Of a stretch of 64,000 nucleotides of DNA, positions 43,421-54,345 are shown in pieces. A program made the position numbers and the translations under genes. The notes beneath the pieces were generated by a model. That model saw only the letters and a program-made list of their open reading frames with translations. It had not been told where the DNA came from and made no database searches. The DNA is taken from NCBI GenBank assembly GCA_021186555.1, contig JAJKFL010000011.1:1949001-2013000 (forward strand). The letters are read 5' to 3'. This DNA comes from Reticulitermes speratus (lineage: Eukaryota; Arthropoda; Insecta; Blattodea; Rhinotermitidae). Each line of letters starts with the position of its first letter. The stretch's first letter is position 1.

Positions 43421-44041
43421 CATACTTCTTTACATGAAACGACATAGTGAATGGTGAAGGACTTCTGATGAAGACTTGTTGAATTGAGATCCTTTCTCTC
43501 ACAACGGGAGAAGATAAATTTAATGTAGGAAATACCAACTGTCTTGACCTTGATCCTTTACAAGCACCGTGCAGCACAATACAATAACTAACAATTCGAG
43601 AGCAACGCAATAACTCAATCTTTTGCAGTGCAACTTTAAAGAAAATATTTAAATATAAATCGAGTCGGAGAGTTCGTGCATTGTGAAGGGTCTGAATTTG
43701 CATAAGGTAATGTTTTCCTTGTATTAAAAGGACAACTCCGACTTCAAAGCGGAGTTCGAATTTGAAGTACCTGCTGAGCACAGAACACCTTGCGCCTGCA
43801 TCAGTGAAGTGCAGCACAAAAATAAGGACTTCCTTGTCAGCCCCACGTTATATTACACAACCTTTATCTTGCGGAATATCAGTCAAAATAACACGAACAA
43901 ATAGACGTCTGCGGTTCGTCCCGGATCTTTATAGATGATGTAATACCAATGTAATTGATTTTCTTATAAATCTGACGAATGCGTATCTGTTTCTGCTTTT
44001 CCTCCTTCTATTCCCTCGCCCTTTCTGCACGCCTGTCCTCC
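43421..44041. other. No gene seen
   Basis: The minus-strand frame 43374-43817 (147 codons) starts outside and overlaps the family A arm, so it is probably spurious. Confidence 0.4.
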
Positions 44042-44049
44042 TTTGTCAG

Positions 44050-44528
44050 CAGTGGCGGACTGGCCAGGGTGTCAGCTTGCCCGATGGCAAATGGGCCCCC
44101 TTAAACATTAGACAATATGTTAAAAATGTTAATGACCTTTTAGTAGCTTGAAAATATAATAGAAGTTCCAATATTATTACTGGCTGCAACTGAAATTTAC
44201 GTTGTATTGCTAATTTAATAAAAAAAATTAATAAAATCCACCATTTATTTAAAATTAACAAAATAATTTAAAAATTCAGTTATAACAATCTGTATTTACA
44301 TTTAGTATCTACTGTATACTGCCAGTAATATGTACAATATATGTACACTGTAATTACTAAAAATATATACATTTATTTCGCAAAAATTTTAATTGTACCT
44401 TTTTTCCACTTATGTATTTTTTGAAAATTTTATTTATTTCTTATAAAAATTAAATTATAGCCTTATAGTTGTGGGTGGGCCCCCTTTGTCTCCTGGCAAC
44501 CAATATTTTTAGACCCAGTCCGCCACTG
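44050..44528. mobile_element. hAT-like non-autonomous element, 479 bp, perfect 8-bp TSD
   Basis: TIRs are CAGTGGCGGACTGG at the left and CCAGTCCGCCACTG at the right, perfect over 14 bp. The flanks are an exact 8-bp duplication TTTGTCAG (44042-44049 and 44529-44536). An 8-bp TSD plus CAGTGGCG-type ends is the signature of hAT elements. Subterminal GGGCCCCCTT-type blocks occur at both ends. The interior is AT-rich with no transposase frame. Confidence 0.93.
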
Positions 44529-44782
44529 TTTGTCAGATTGCATAGGCTTCCAACATTTCTGGTGCTCTACCAGCCAGATGGTCTGCGAGACCACCAAATA
44601 TTTGTAACTTGGCAAGTGACGGACGTTTCGAAAAAAACAGGTGAACACATATCGTTGTCTGCAGTATGACTGGAAAGCAAATATGCAGTGTTGAATAGCT
44701 GTGTCTGCTGAACAAGGTAACATTGTCTCTGTCCACGCCAGGAAGACGTATGGGGAAAGTGGAAGTATAGCTTCATTCATTC

Positions 44783-45003
44783 TTAACCTCGGCGCTAAAT
44801 GGAGGTCAGTGGTCAACATCACGTCCCGGCCGTTTTATCCCCGGGAGAAAACTTCTGTACCCATTGAATAGGAGGCTGGGTGTCCTAGAGCTGGTCTAGA
44901 CGATTTGGAAAAGATACAAAATCTGCTGCTTCTACTGGGATTGGAACCACGAAACCTCCGGCCCGTAGCCTAGTCACTATACCGACTATGCTAAGCGGGT
45001 TCC
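44783..45003 (-). mobile_element. tRNA-derived SINE, family S2, minus copy
   Basis: The minus-strand head AACCCGCTTAGCATAGTCGG and B box GGTTCCAATCC, and the body block CCCGGGGATAAAACGGCCGG, match the 12.5-kb copy. It is diverged and 3'-truncated. Confidence 0.8.
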
Positions 45004-45442
45004 TGTATCTTCTAACAGGAATACCGTATTGCTGCAATGTATGCACCATTTACAGCCCATACACTACCAGGAAGACACACTGACCATTTGGTCGTAATAA
45101 GCCAAGAGGAACAGCGACAAACATATCTCGTATTTTTTGTTCAAGTGTTCTTGGTTTTGATAGCTGGACATCCTCTTTGGTCCAACCCAATAAAAAGGAA
45201 TCACTTGAAATAAGACTGCTTCTTCGCGGAGGCCACATATTGGTCCTTCACGCCCAATTCACCGACTTGGAAAATTTTGTCAAGCCACGCACTAATACGA
45301 AGCGCAAACTGTGGTGGTGTTCGTTGTTGTATGAAGTGCAGTTCTTCATAATTTTCCCACCGAGACATAATGGGCAACACGGAATTGTCAATCAGTAGGC
45401 ACAGGAGGTCCAGCAATTTAACTTCCTTTTTTTTTAATGACC
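45004..45442. other. No gene seen
   Basis: Overlapping 60-80-codon frames on both strands have no recognisable product. Confidence 0.4.
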
Positions 45443-46253
45443 TCATATACTAGTATCACTAACATAGGACCTCATATACTAGTATTACTAACATAGGACC
45501 TCATATACTAGTATTACTAACATAGGACCTCATATACTAGTATTACTAACATAGGACCTCATATACTAGTATTACTAACATAGGACCTCATATACTAGTA
45601 GTACTAACATAGGACCTCATATACTAGTATTACTAACATAGGACCTCATATACTAGTAGTACTAACATAGGACCTCATATACTAGTATTACTAACATAGG
45701 ACCTCATATACTAGTATTACTAACATAGGACCTCATATACTAGTATTACTAACATAGGACCTCATATACTAGTATTACTAACATAGGACCTCATATACTA
45801 GTATTACTAACATAGGACCTCATATACTAGTATTACTAACATAGGACCTCATATACTAGTATTACTAACATAGGACCTCATATACTAGTATTACTAACAT
45901 AGGACCTCATATACTAGTATTACTAACATAGGACCTCATATACTAGTATTACTAACATAGGACCTCATATACTAGTATTACTAACATAGGACCTCATATA
46001 CTAGTATTACTAACATAGGACCTCATATACTAGTATTACTAACATAGGACCTCATATACTAGTATTACTAACATAGGACCTCGTATACTAGTATTACTAA
46101 CATAGGACCTCATATACTAGTATTACTAACATAGGACCTCATATACTAGTATTACTAACATAGGACCTCATATACTAGTATTACTAACATAGGACCTCGT
46201 ATACTAGTATTACTAACATAGGACCTCATATACTAGTATTACTAACATAGGAC
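45443..46253. repeat. 29-bp minisatellite, ~28 copies
   Basis: The unit starts TCATATACTAGTATTACTAA and continues CATAGGACC. It is highly homogeneous, with rare variants (AGTAGTACT twice near the left end; TCGTATAC twice near the right end). Each unit carries the palindrome-like TATACTAGTAT. The array ends precisely at a SINE head. Confidence 0.96.
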
Positions 46254-46375
46254 CCTGCCATGGCTGAGGCGGTTAGTCGCCAGTTTTCTGCCGCCGAGTT
46301 CCGGGTTCGATTTCGTTTCAGTCCATGTGAGATTGGAGGTGATCGGAGTGAATAGCTTACTTAATAACATGACAC
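46254..46375 (+). mobile_element. tRNA-derived SINE, family S3, truncated
   Basis: CCCTGCCATGGCTGAGGCGG, TTAGTCGCCAG and the B box GGTTCGATTTC (near 46304) form the head. TGTGAGATTGGAGGTGATCG begins the body, which soon ends. It directly abuts the 29-bp array. Confidence 0.75.
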
Positions 46376-46674
46376 TGTTAAAACTTCATGGTGCTTCTTT
46401 AACTCACGGATGGAGAAGACGCCTTCAGATAGTGTGTATAGTAAGTGTCTGGCAATAAGTTGAACCAGTTGAGGATGGCCGACAAGGGGTCCTTCCTCAT
46501 CTTGGTGGTTGCGCACAGAAGTAACAATAAAGCAATAATAAAAATACAAACAATGGCTGATAGCAGAGGCTTTTCAGCTGTTGAAGAACCGTACGTCTTT
46601 GCTTATATCTGACAACTTGTGTATGCGCCTGTCAGAGTACGCAATTCTTTTACCTACGCACAGCGCGTGAAACT
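46376..46674. other. No gene seen
   Basis: A 62-codon minus-strand frame only; no repeat recognised. Confidence 0.4.
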
Positions 46675-47055
46675 GCGTTGTATTGCATAATTAAGAGCTT
46701 CGTGGTCTGTACTCCACAAGAAATGTTATTCGGGCGAACAAATTAAGAAGGATGAGATGGGCGGGGCATGTGGCATGTATGGGGGGAAGAGAAACGTACG
46801 TAGCATTTTGGTGGTGAAGCCTGAAATAAAAGGATCACTTAGAAGACACAGACCTAGATGGGAGAATAATATAAAAATGAATATTAAACGAATAAAATGG
46901 GAGCAAGTGGACTGGGTAATACGGCTCAAGTTAGGGAAAAGTGGCGGGCTGTTGTGAATACGGTAATGAACATTTGGGTTGCATAAAATGTGGGGAATTT
47001 AATGACTAGCTAAGGATCTGTCAGATTTGCGAAATGGGCTCTGCCCCATGCAGTT
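46675..47055 (+). pseudogene. RTE-like LINE 3' end
   Basis: The frame reads KRNVRSILVVKPEIKGSLRR, HRPRWENNIKMNIKRIKW, then in another frame VDWVIRLKLGKSGGLL. The 3' tail (GGGGAATTTAATGACTAGCT, GCTCTGCCCCATGCAG) matches the 29.46-kb family. The frame is broken around 46910. Confidence 0.75.
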
Positions 47056-47139
47056 AGTTAGGCCTATAACGCAAATTTTAAAAGTAACCAAAACACAAAT
47101 TAGTGATGCGAATTTTTGGGGTGAGTGTGCCGACGTGAC

Positions 47140-47201
47140 TGTACAGTGTTTGTACAGTGTTTGTACAGTGACTGTACAGTGTTTGTACAGTGTTTGTACA
47201 G
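47140..47201. repeat. 12-bp tandem repeat with TGTACA palindromes
   Basis: TGTACAGTGTTT is repeated five times, with one TGTACAGTGACT variant in the middle. Confidence 0.85.
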
Positions 47202-48861
47202 TTCGGCAGCATTTAGGCCTGTGTTGTATTGAAACGTGTCCTGTGTAATTATAACTGACACCTAGTTTGGATATGCTAAGCCTTGGGATACATAATGCGT
47301 TACAAGGAGGAAAAGTACGTGATTTTCTTACCTGAATGATATACGGCGATTGCTTGTTTATTGTTGAATTACTACGTCGAATGGAAAGAGCCAATCACAG
47401 CGTAGTTTATCTTAGGGCATTTTGACACTTCTCGGGAGACATAGGAAGACCGCGAGAAACCTCGCTGGGGACAAGGCGTGTACAGGCCAGTGTCTGAAAT
47501 CCGAAATTCCTGTTACAAAGCAGGAACACTAAGAATTTCATCTGTTTCTGTGTATTTTGTTCTTATCTGGTAACTGGAGTGTTCAGTTCGCATGTTTGAG
47601 GAATGACCACTCTATTGGTTCGTACTGAAAAGCGAACTGTAGTAGTGAAGGTCATTATGTATTGTGTTATTAAGTGTTAATTAATTACGTAACGTACTGA
47701 TTAGCACAGAACATTACACAGCATGTTGTACAGTCAATATAGCCAGTCTATTAAGACATCAGACTTTATTTCTACGTACAAGACACGTTATTGTTAAATA
47801 GCACCAATAATTTAATATATAAACGCTATATTTGCATTGACAAATAGTGCAGTACAATATGTACTGTTACGAGTCTATAAATATCGGCGTTTAAGTGTGA
47901 ATGCTAACATAAAGGTGTAATTCAGATATGTGCTAGGTTCTGTGTTGTTAATTGAACGTTAGATCATGTTCAGTTGAAAGTACAATTTTGGCCGTCTTAA
48001 CCTTGCGTAGAGGGAGATACAGAATTTACTATCTCGCCATACTCTCTTCGTATCACCCACTTCAACTTTTGAAGCAACTGAACATTTTTCACGCAATGTG
48101 TTACAGACTTCGTCACCCAGATTATCATAATTTTAATTTTCTAAGCAATTAGTAACAATGGAGGGGATAGTTTTTTTTTTGACAGTGATATTTTGTCTAG
48201 GTTTGCTGATATGACGTAATGTAATAAATCTGGGAAAAAGGCGCAACTTCTGTAGCGGTTTTTTTTTTGTAGAATGTAAAAAATTGTGGCTGCATGAACT
48301 GTTTAGTTATCTTTCGGTTTAAAGGCGATCAGTAATGGAACTCTGGTGCCAGTTACGTGACAATTTGTATTAATATACCTCGCAATCATACTTAGAAATT
48401 GTGTATGAAGTACTGCTTTATAAGTCAGCAATTATAATCATGGAGAAGGAGCAAAATGCTGACGTCACGCCTATACGCGACAAATTAACTGGGCAAAATA
48501 TTTCAAGAAAAAATTGAAAATATAAGTAGTAATGAAAGTTGTAATAAGCAGATAGTAACAATCCGGAACGTAGTTCAAATTACAAGCAATAAAACTTGAA
48601 TCCACCTCGATTGGCTCTTATAACCATCCACACAGACGAATTGTACTTTAGGCCATGAATTAAAACGTATTAGGATTGTCAAAACGTATTAGGATTGTCA
48701 AAACCCAGTAATTGTTGGGTTATAATTTATATTGTCTAAATATGACATTAATTGTACAAGATTTGTAAGACAGAAAATTAGGCTTCATGATTTCAACCGG
48801 AAACTCCTTATTAATACATGAATTCACTCTTAACATAGTATCTCCCTGGGGGAAAGAAGGT
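47202..48861. other. No gene seen
   Basis: A 20-bp duplication lies at 48663-48702 (AAAACGTATTAGGATTGTC twice). T runs lie near 48171 and 48259. Otherwise single-copy-like with normal CpG and only short frames. Confidence 0.4.
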
Positions 48862-48985
48862 CAGAGCTTGAAGTTAAATATTCACCTCCATCTAATGCCG
48901 TTTCAAGAATGACTGGAGCTACACTGCGCTCCCAATATAGACCTTCATGACGTGCATAGGGAAAGCTTTACCTTACGTCGACATA
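48862..48985 (+). mobile_element. SINE family S2, 3' fragment
   Basis: CACCTCCATCTAATGCCG, AAGAATGACTGGAGCTACAC and GACCTTCATGACGTGCATAG match the 3' third of the 12.5-kb copy. The head and core are missing. Confidence 0.7.
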
Positions 48986-49549
48986 TAAGTGACGACGTAA
49001 GGTAAAGTGTCTCTGACAGACGAAGCTTATTTACAACCAGGAGACAGTATGTGCAGACATATGAGGTAGCGTCTTTGCTTACACCCTGTAGTGTCTCAAC
49101 ATGGCCCCTCCGATATTGCCCAGCAGCCAGAAAATAGAGATTGAATGCTTTATATACTTATTGGTCGACGTTTTTGGATCGACATATTTGCGTGCTTTAT
49201 TGAATTTTAGTGTCGCAAAACACAAAATGTTGGGCGATGCATGTCTTTGACTCATTCTAGCAATGGTTAATGTATTTTCGAGGCTCCATGGCGACCCAAG
49301 TACGCAGTGACTAGAAGTGTTGAGATATCTTCATATACTCTCAAAAGATGGCTCTCCACGTCCTAACAGTGCCTCACACGTAAAGACTACATGCATCCAA
49401 CGTAACACAAACAGCATTACGTGAAGATACATTTATCGCATTAGGCAGCCAGTGAATGTTCAGCCGTGATCATCAAAAGTTGGTTTTGTACCTTTTTTTT
49501 TTTTGCACGGAAGTTTTTATTATTTTTATGATCGTCTTGTGATTTCTTT
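48986..49549. other. No gene seen
   Basis: Unassigned single-copy-like DNA upstream of the candidate first exon. A run of about 14 T lies near 49491-49504. Confidence 0.4.
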
Positions 49550-50187
49550 TACCGTGAAAGATTTCCTTCCAATCAGCGGTCTACCTGAGTACTCCGAGGC
49601 TGACGGGTTGACCAATGGGAAGCGAGAGAGAGAAGTGAGTGGTTAAGACGTGGGGAGGGCGCCAAAAAGAAGGCAGTGTTGCAGTAGTTGTTCTGTGCCG
49701 GGTGCAAACAGTCGAAGGTCCGGTTACTGCAGCTTGAGGGTGACAGCGTCTTTCATTACGTCTGCACATGTGTAGCGGAGGTGAAGGGAGTGCTTTACCA
49801 CCCCCACCGGTGTCATCGGGAGTTCCTGGTGTCGTAGCTTTCCTTGAATTCCGTGAATGTGTTATCGGTTATCGGTCTGTCAGCCAGACTGTATGAACAC
49901 AGGAGATTGAGTTACTAAAAGTGAGAATGAGAGCAGATCGGCGGTTAAAACAGTGGACCAACGTAGCAAACACGACGTATATGTGACCTGATATTGCAGC
50001 AATCGTGATATCGTTTAAGAAAGGGGAAGTGGCCTTTTAATGACACCGGTGAAATTGTGTTGTGTTAATTGTGTTAGTTTTTGTGTGTGGAAGGATTTCT
50101 CACCTCGTGTGACTTATTTGGAGGACAAGCATCTTGAGGCTCCACCCACATTTACCTGCCTTCTGTCCCCTCCAACATGTTTACACG
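49550..50187 (+). other. Candidate promoter and first exon of a host gene
   Basis: This 640-bp stretch has no recognised repeat, keeps CpG and has a CCAAT box (49612-49616). It ends with CCCCTCCAACATGTTTACACG directly followed by GTAAGAT. The ATG (50177-50179) has A at -3, and the donor after 50187 is a near-perfect GTAAGA site, giving MFT plus a split codon. This is the form of a short coding first exon behind a long 5' UTR. The downstream exons are not visible in the window, so I cannot name the gene. No TATA box was noticed. Confidence 0.35.
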
Positions 50188-50867
50188 GTAAGATCAGATA
50201 AGTTAGTTTACTTAAATTGCTGGTTTATCAACAATAATAATAATAGTAACAAATAAATAATGCTATGTACATATTAGTAGAGAATGCTGTGTGTTACCAA
50301 ATGACACGTCACAATAAACGGCGTGTTAGTTTATAATAATTTACAATTTTATTTATTTACTTGGCATATCTATGGACTGTATTTTAATGACCTTTATACT
50401 TCGGGAGTCAAAGCAGTGAAAATCACAGGGTATTAACTCAAAATGTCAAATGACAAATGTAAGTGAAATTCTGGAACTTACTGGATGGTATATAGAATTA
50501 TTACTGTTATTTACTTAGCCTGTTTAACAAAATTAAGGCGAGACTATGTGGGAGTGATATATGTTATGTGTTCGTGTCCTACCCGCGCGCTCGAGTCTCC
50601 GCCCTCTAACGGCCGCAGGAAAACGCCGCGACTTTTCGGACACTGCAGTGACCACTCCGGCTTAGCCGGTCGCGTCGCGACACCGCAAGATGACTCCGTC
50701 ACTGATGCCGTAACTGCGACTCTTCTGGTAACGGCTTTGTTCCCTAAATTTCCCGACTTCTCTTATGTGCTGGCTGCAGTACTGTTCGCAGATTACATGA
50801 TTTTGAAAGGAATTATAAAATAATGAGATCTGAGATTTATACGACAAGGAAAATTAAGGGTACGGTG
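50188..50867. other. CpG-rich stretch with 112-codon frame, unassigned
   Basis: From about 50575 to 50745 the sequence is rich in CpG (ACCCGCGCGCTCGAG, CGGTCGCGTCGCGACACCGC). A plus-strand frame (50485-50823) reads through it and ends in DFSYVLAAVLFADYMILKG. I do not recognise it. It may be intronic regulatory DNA or an unlisted repeat. Confidence 0.3.
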
Positions 50868-51005
50868 TTCTGTATCATGCCACCGTGTAGTTTTATAGGC
50901 GATCATCAAAGTTTCGGAAGAACCCGATGCCTCTGAATGCCCTGAAGATGGAGGCATCATGGTTCTCCGAAAAATTCGTAAGCACCTATAAGATTACGCG
51001 ATGTT
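50868..51005. repeat. Foldback repeat family A with near-intact hammerhead-like 5' core
   Basis: The arms CCACCGTGTAGTTTTATAGG and CCTATAAGATTACGCG are inverted. At 50943-50973 the centre reads CTGAAGA, T, GGAG...CTCC, GAAA, as in the ribozyme-like copies, but the stem III/cleavage part (AAATTCG) is altered. Confidence 0.6.
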
Positions 51006-51381
51006 ATAATCCATAAGACCATTACATTATCAGATAATATGAATCAGACTGCTCAAATTATTTCCTAATTTTCTGTGCTATTTCTGTGTGAATATGAGCT
51101 AGTAATATTTCATCATTAAAGTTTTATGTCCTTTCGGGGGTGGGGGGGGGGGTGACAGTTACATTTCATAGCCAGAACAACGATGTCACAAACGCAGTTA
51201 TTTATTTTATTACAGACATATTTTCTAAAACTAGATTTCTACAGATTCTCAAATAGAGCTCCCTCTAAATTTCAACATTTCATGTTGGACATTGGCCTGA
51301 ATATATTTCAATCCTATACTTCTTGTAGCTGATGTTCTGATATTAGGCGACTCTTCGGTTGTGTCAGTCCACACAATTGAA
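51006..51381. other. No gene seen; G run
   Basis: A G-rich run (GGGGGTGGGGGGGGGGGG) lies near 51137-51153. Otherwise unassigned. Confidence 0.4.
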
Positions 51382-51640
51382 ATGAAGATTTATGTTTTGT
51401 GGGACGTGACGCCGTGCAGTCTGGGTGAAGTGTAACGACATTGCAGAGGAACATGCTGCTGGCATCATCACGGTAGATAGAAATCCGCGCCTATGAAGGA
51501 CGTGCTGGGTACAGGAACGGTAATGTTAGCGGCTTGCTCCTCTACTTTGATGACAGAGGTAGCAAATTCCTCTGAAACATCTTTAAACTTCTATCAGACT
51601 ACACGGCGTCATATATCAGAAGGCGGTTATACTTGGAGTC
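51382..51640. repeat. Foldback repeat family A
   Basis: GTGGGACGTGACGCCGTGCA and GTCTGGGTGAAG are mirrored by CTATCAGACTACACGGCGTC. The centre is diverged (CTCTGAAACATC). Confidence 0.65.
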
Positions 51641-52321
51641 GTGGCCGTGAAAACGTCATATTTCACATAAATATGAAATATATCGGTTTGTATATTGAAA
51701 AGCTGCATCCTGAAGAAGGGGGTAATTACATCTGTCGAATAGTCGTGGCCACTGCAATGACTTGAGACAGTGTCACATGTCGACAACTTATTTGACAATA
51801 ACGAATTGACGTTCGCCAGAAATGTTTCATGAAGAATTTTGGAATAAAATGCAGGTACTGCCTTTCATAAAATATAAATGCTGTATAATTGAAACCACTG
51901 AAATATCTACCCTATAAAATGGTCAGAATGCTGTATAGAAATTTCACTACTGCTGTCATAAGGCTAAATCTCAAAACTGTATGGAAGGTGCTTACAATTC
52001 CGGCATTTCTCTAAACGTTTGTGTTACGTCAGTGCTGAAGCTATCTTTATTCTCACTGACCTTCACGTTCCTGCGCTGAAGAAACAACATATTGATGGTG
52101 ACCTCGGCGATAGACGTATGGTTCCTGGTAATGCGGGTTCGAGACTCACTTAGGTGTGTTCGTATTTTTATATCTATACATCATATAAATGAATAAACTC
52201 CCCATAACCTTTCGAACAGCCAGACAGTGATTTGTGTTCGTGTGGCCATACTGTAGGTATCTGATTGTTGGGTGGGGGGAAGGCAGCACGAGCAGCATTC
52301 AAAATTTGTATTTTAATTGTG
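51641..52321. other. No gene seen; possible SINE head scrap
   Basis: A B-box-like GGGTTCGAGACTC lies near 52134-52146 without a convincing A box or body. Otherwise unassigned. Confidence 0.35.
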
Positions 52322-52660
52322 TGTATCAAGTTTTATCGGGGTGATCAAATCAAGGAGGATAAAATGGTTTGAGCCCATGACACGCATAACGAAGAAGAAA
52401 AATGCATACAGGATTTTTGGCCGGAAAAAATGAAGGAAAAGGATCACTTGGCAGAAATGGAAGTAGATATGAGGTTATTATTAAAATGGACCTGAAGAAA
52501 CTATGATGGTTATAGACTTTGTTCATCGGGATGAAGACATGAATAAGTGGCTGGCTCTTGCGAACACGGTAATGAACTTCCGGTTTCCACAAAAGGCGTT
52601 GAATTTCTGGACCAGCTGAGGAACTGTCGGCTACCGAAGAAGGACTTCTCTCCATGATAT
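52322..52660 (+). pseudogene. RTE-like LINE 3' end, decayed
   Basis: GATCAAATCAAGGAGGATAA, AATGCATACAGGATTTTTGG, GAAGGAAAAGGATCACTTGG, TTAAAATGGACCTGA, and the tail GAATTTCTGGACCAGCTGAG match the 29.46-kb family. Stops in all frames. The long minus-strand frame over it (52350-52853) is antisense and not a gene. Confidence 0.7.
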
Positions 52661-54121
52661 TTGTTATCACGCGTGCAATGTCTTCACGTTTATGTAATTC
52701 GGTTAAAATCAAGTCGACTACGCTGAAGGGTTTGGAGTGTCTCTGACAGCACAGTAGAATAATTGTGGAATTTAGTATAAAGCACCAAGCAAAGAATTGT
52801 TTTTCGCTACTAAGTGACCTTCTGATGTTATGGTACACCGTGTTGGAGTGCACTTAAATTAAATTAAAAACTTACTTGATCTCGTGCAACTTGCTACTGT
52901 CACATGGTACCAAAGTGCCTGTATTGTAACAAATTCGAGTACTCCGCTATGCTAAAGTAATGCTGAAAGGAATTTCAGTTTTATTCGTTATCCAAAGGGT
53001 TAGGTTTAAAATATTTTATCAAAAAAAAAACTTCAGGATGTTACTGTTAGCTTATAAAGCAGCCTTAATGAAAATTCCCAGTTACTTTAACAGTATTGTC
53101 TGTAATTAGCTCCAGACATTTACGGAGGAGACACTATAACTTTACTAGCCAAAAGTTTTTCACAGTTTAAATGTAATGTTAATAAATGAAGACGGTTATT
53201 ATGGACGTAATTATATAGTTTTCAGACGTCTGTCGAAGAATAACGTGTCCATAGGCGTGATGCAGACGACCCTTTGGACTTGAAGTATATAAAATTCTAA
53301 CCTGTAAGGATGTCCGAAAGAGTTAGCGCTATTTTCGCTGTTTGGTTGCCTCATTCCGCTTCGTAATTAGTCGCATTATGTTAAATAAACATTTGGTACG
53401 GCAACTGCTTTGAATTTGCTTGTTTTATAGACCTGGCTGTTATAGATAGTAATTTTATTGCGGTATAAAGAACAAGACCAGACTAGCAGACACAAGGCAG
53501 TAAATAGGAAGCAGCGTTATAATAAATGTGAAAAACGAAATAAGACATATCATTGAACCTGAAGGCTTGGGATCCACTGAATCCAGAAACTGACAACGAA
53601 AGCTGACCACTACCGCACGCAGTACATGCTTCTAACCGTGCTGATATCTAGCTGATATCTAGCTGATATCTGCATGCATTAGGGCCTCGAGTTTATTTGT
53701 TGCATGTTTTAGGCATCCCTTAGAGTCACCCTCGTATTATACCGAAACAGCAAAAAGAAGAAATGTGTGGAAGATAAAAGAAAAGATGTTACTTTAGTAT
53801 GTTTAAAACTTGCAGTTTGAGATAAGATTACATTTAGGGCACACCAAAAGCTGTATATAATAGCTTAGTTGTTAATATAGATTATAGCCAAAGGTACACA
53901 TCTGAAGGAGGTAAAGCTTGATGGAAGCATTTACGATAGAACGAAGTTTGTTATTAAAATGTGATTGCATTTCGTTAGTTATTAATATTTTTCTAACAGT
54001 CCTGAAGGACTTCCTCATGCCAAATTCCGCTAAATATTACAATTAGAGCAGGGACGGTGAATAGAAATTATACTGTTAATTATGTTTGCATATCATCTTG
54101 TTATGTTAAACGAACTTTGGA
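52661..54121. other. No gene seen; 11-bp triplication
   Basis: CTGATATCTAG is repeated about three times near 53639-53670. The rest is AT-rich and unassigned. Confidence 0.4.
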
Positions 54122-54345
54122 TTTTTGCTCTTTATTTTTGCGTAGCGAAGTTCGTGTGTTACCGACGTTTCGGTAAAGCTTATCAGCACCTACTTCAAGT
54201 ATCAAGATGTCCAGGGTGACCCTTGACACTTGAAGGTGGAACAGATATGCTGCCCCGAAACGTCGGTAAAAAGCAACTTACGCTGTACAGCAACCGAGAA
54301 GGACGAAGATCTCGACCACACCGCGGCGAAAGCCTGAAATCCCGC
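54122..54345. repeat. Foldback repeat family A (ACGTTTCGG subtype)
   Basis: GCGTAGCGAAGTT and TTACCGACGTTTCGG are mirrored by CCGAAACGTCGGTAA and AACTTACGCTGTACAG. Inner blocks CTTCAAGTATCAAG / CTTGACACTTGAAG also pair. The flank AAGATCTCGACCACACCGCG and GCGAAAGCCTGAAATC matches the end of the 12.1-kb copy. Confidence 0.75.

Noticed and set aside
52080..52160. Isolated B-box-like GGGTTCGAGACTC
   Set aside because: There is no A box at the right distance and no SINE body; chance is likely.
52350..52853. 167-codon minus-strand frame
   Set aside because: Its 3' half lies antisense to a decayed LINE 3' end, which explains the lack of stops better than a gene.
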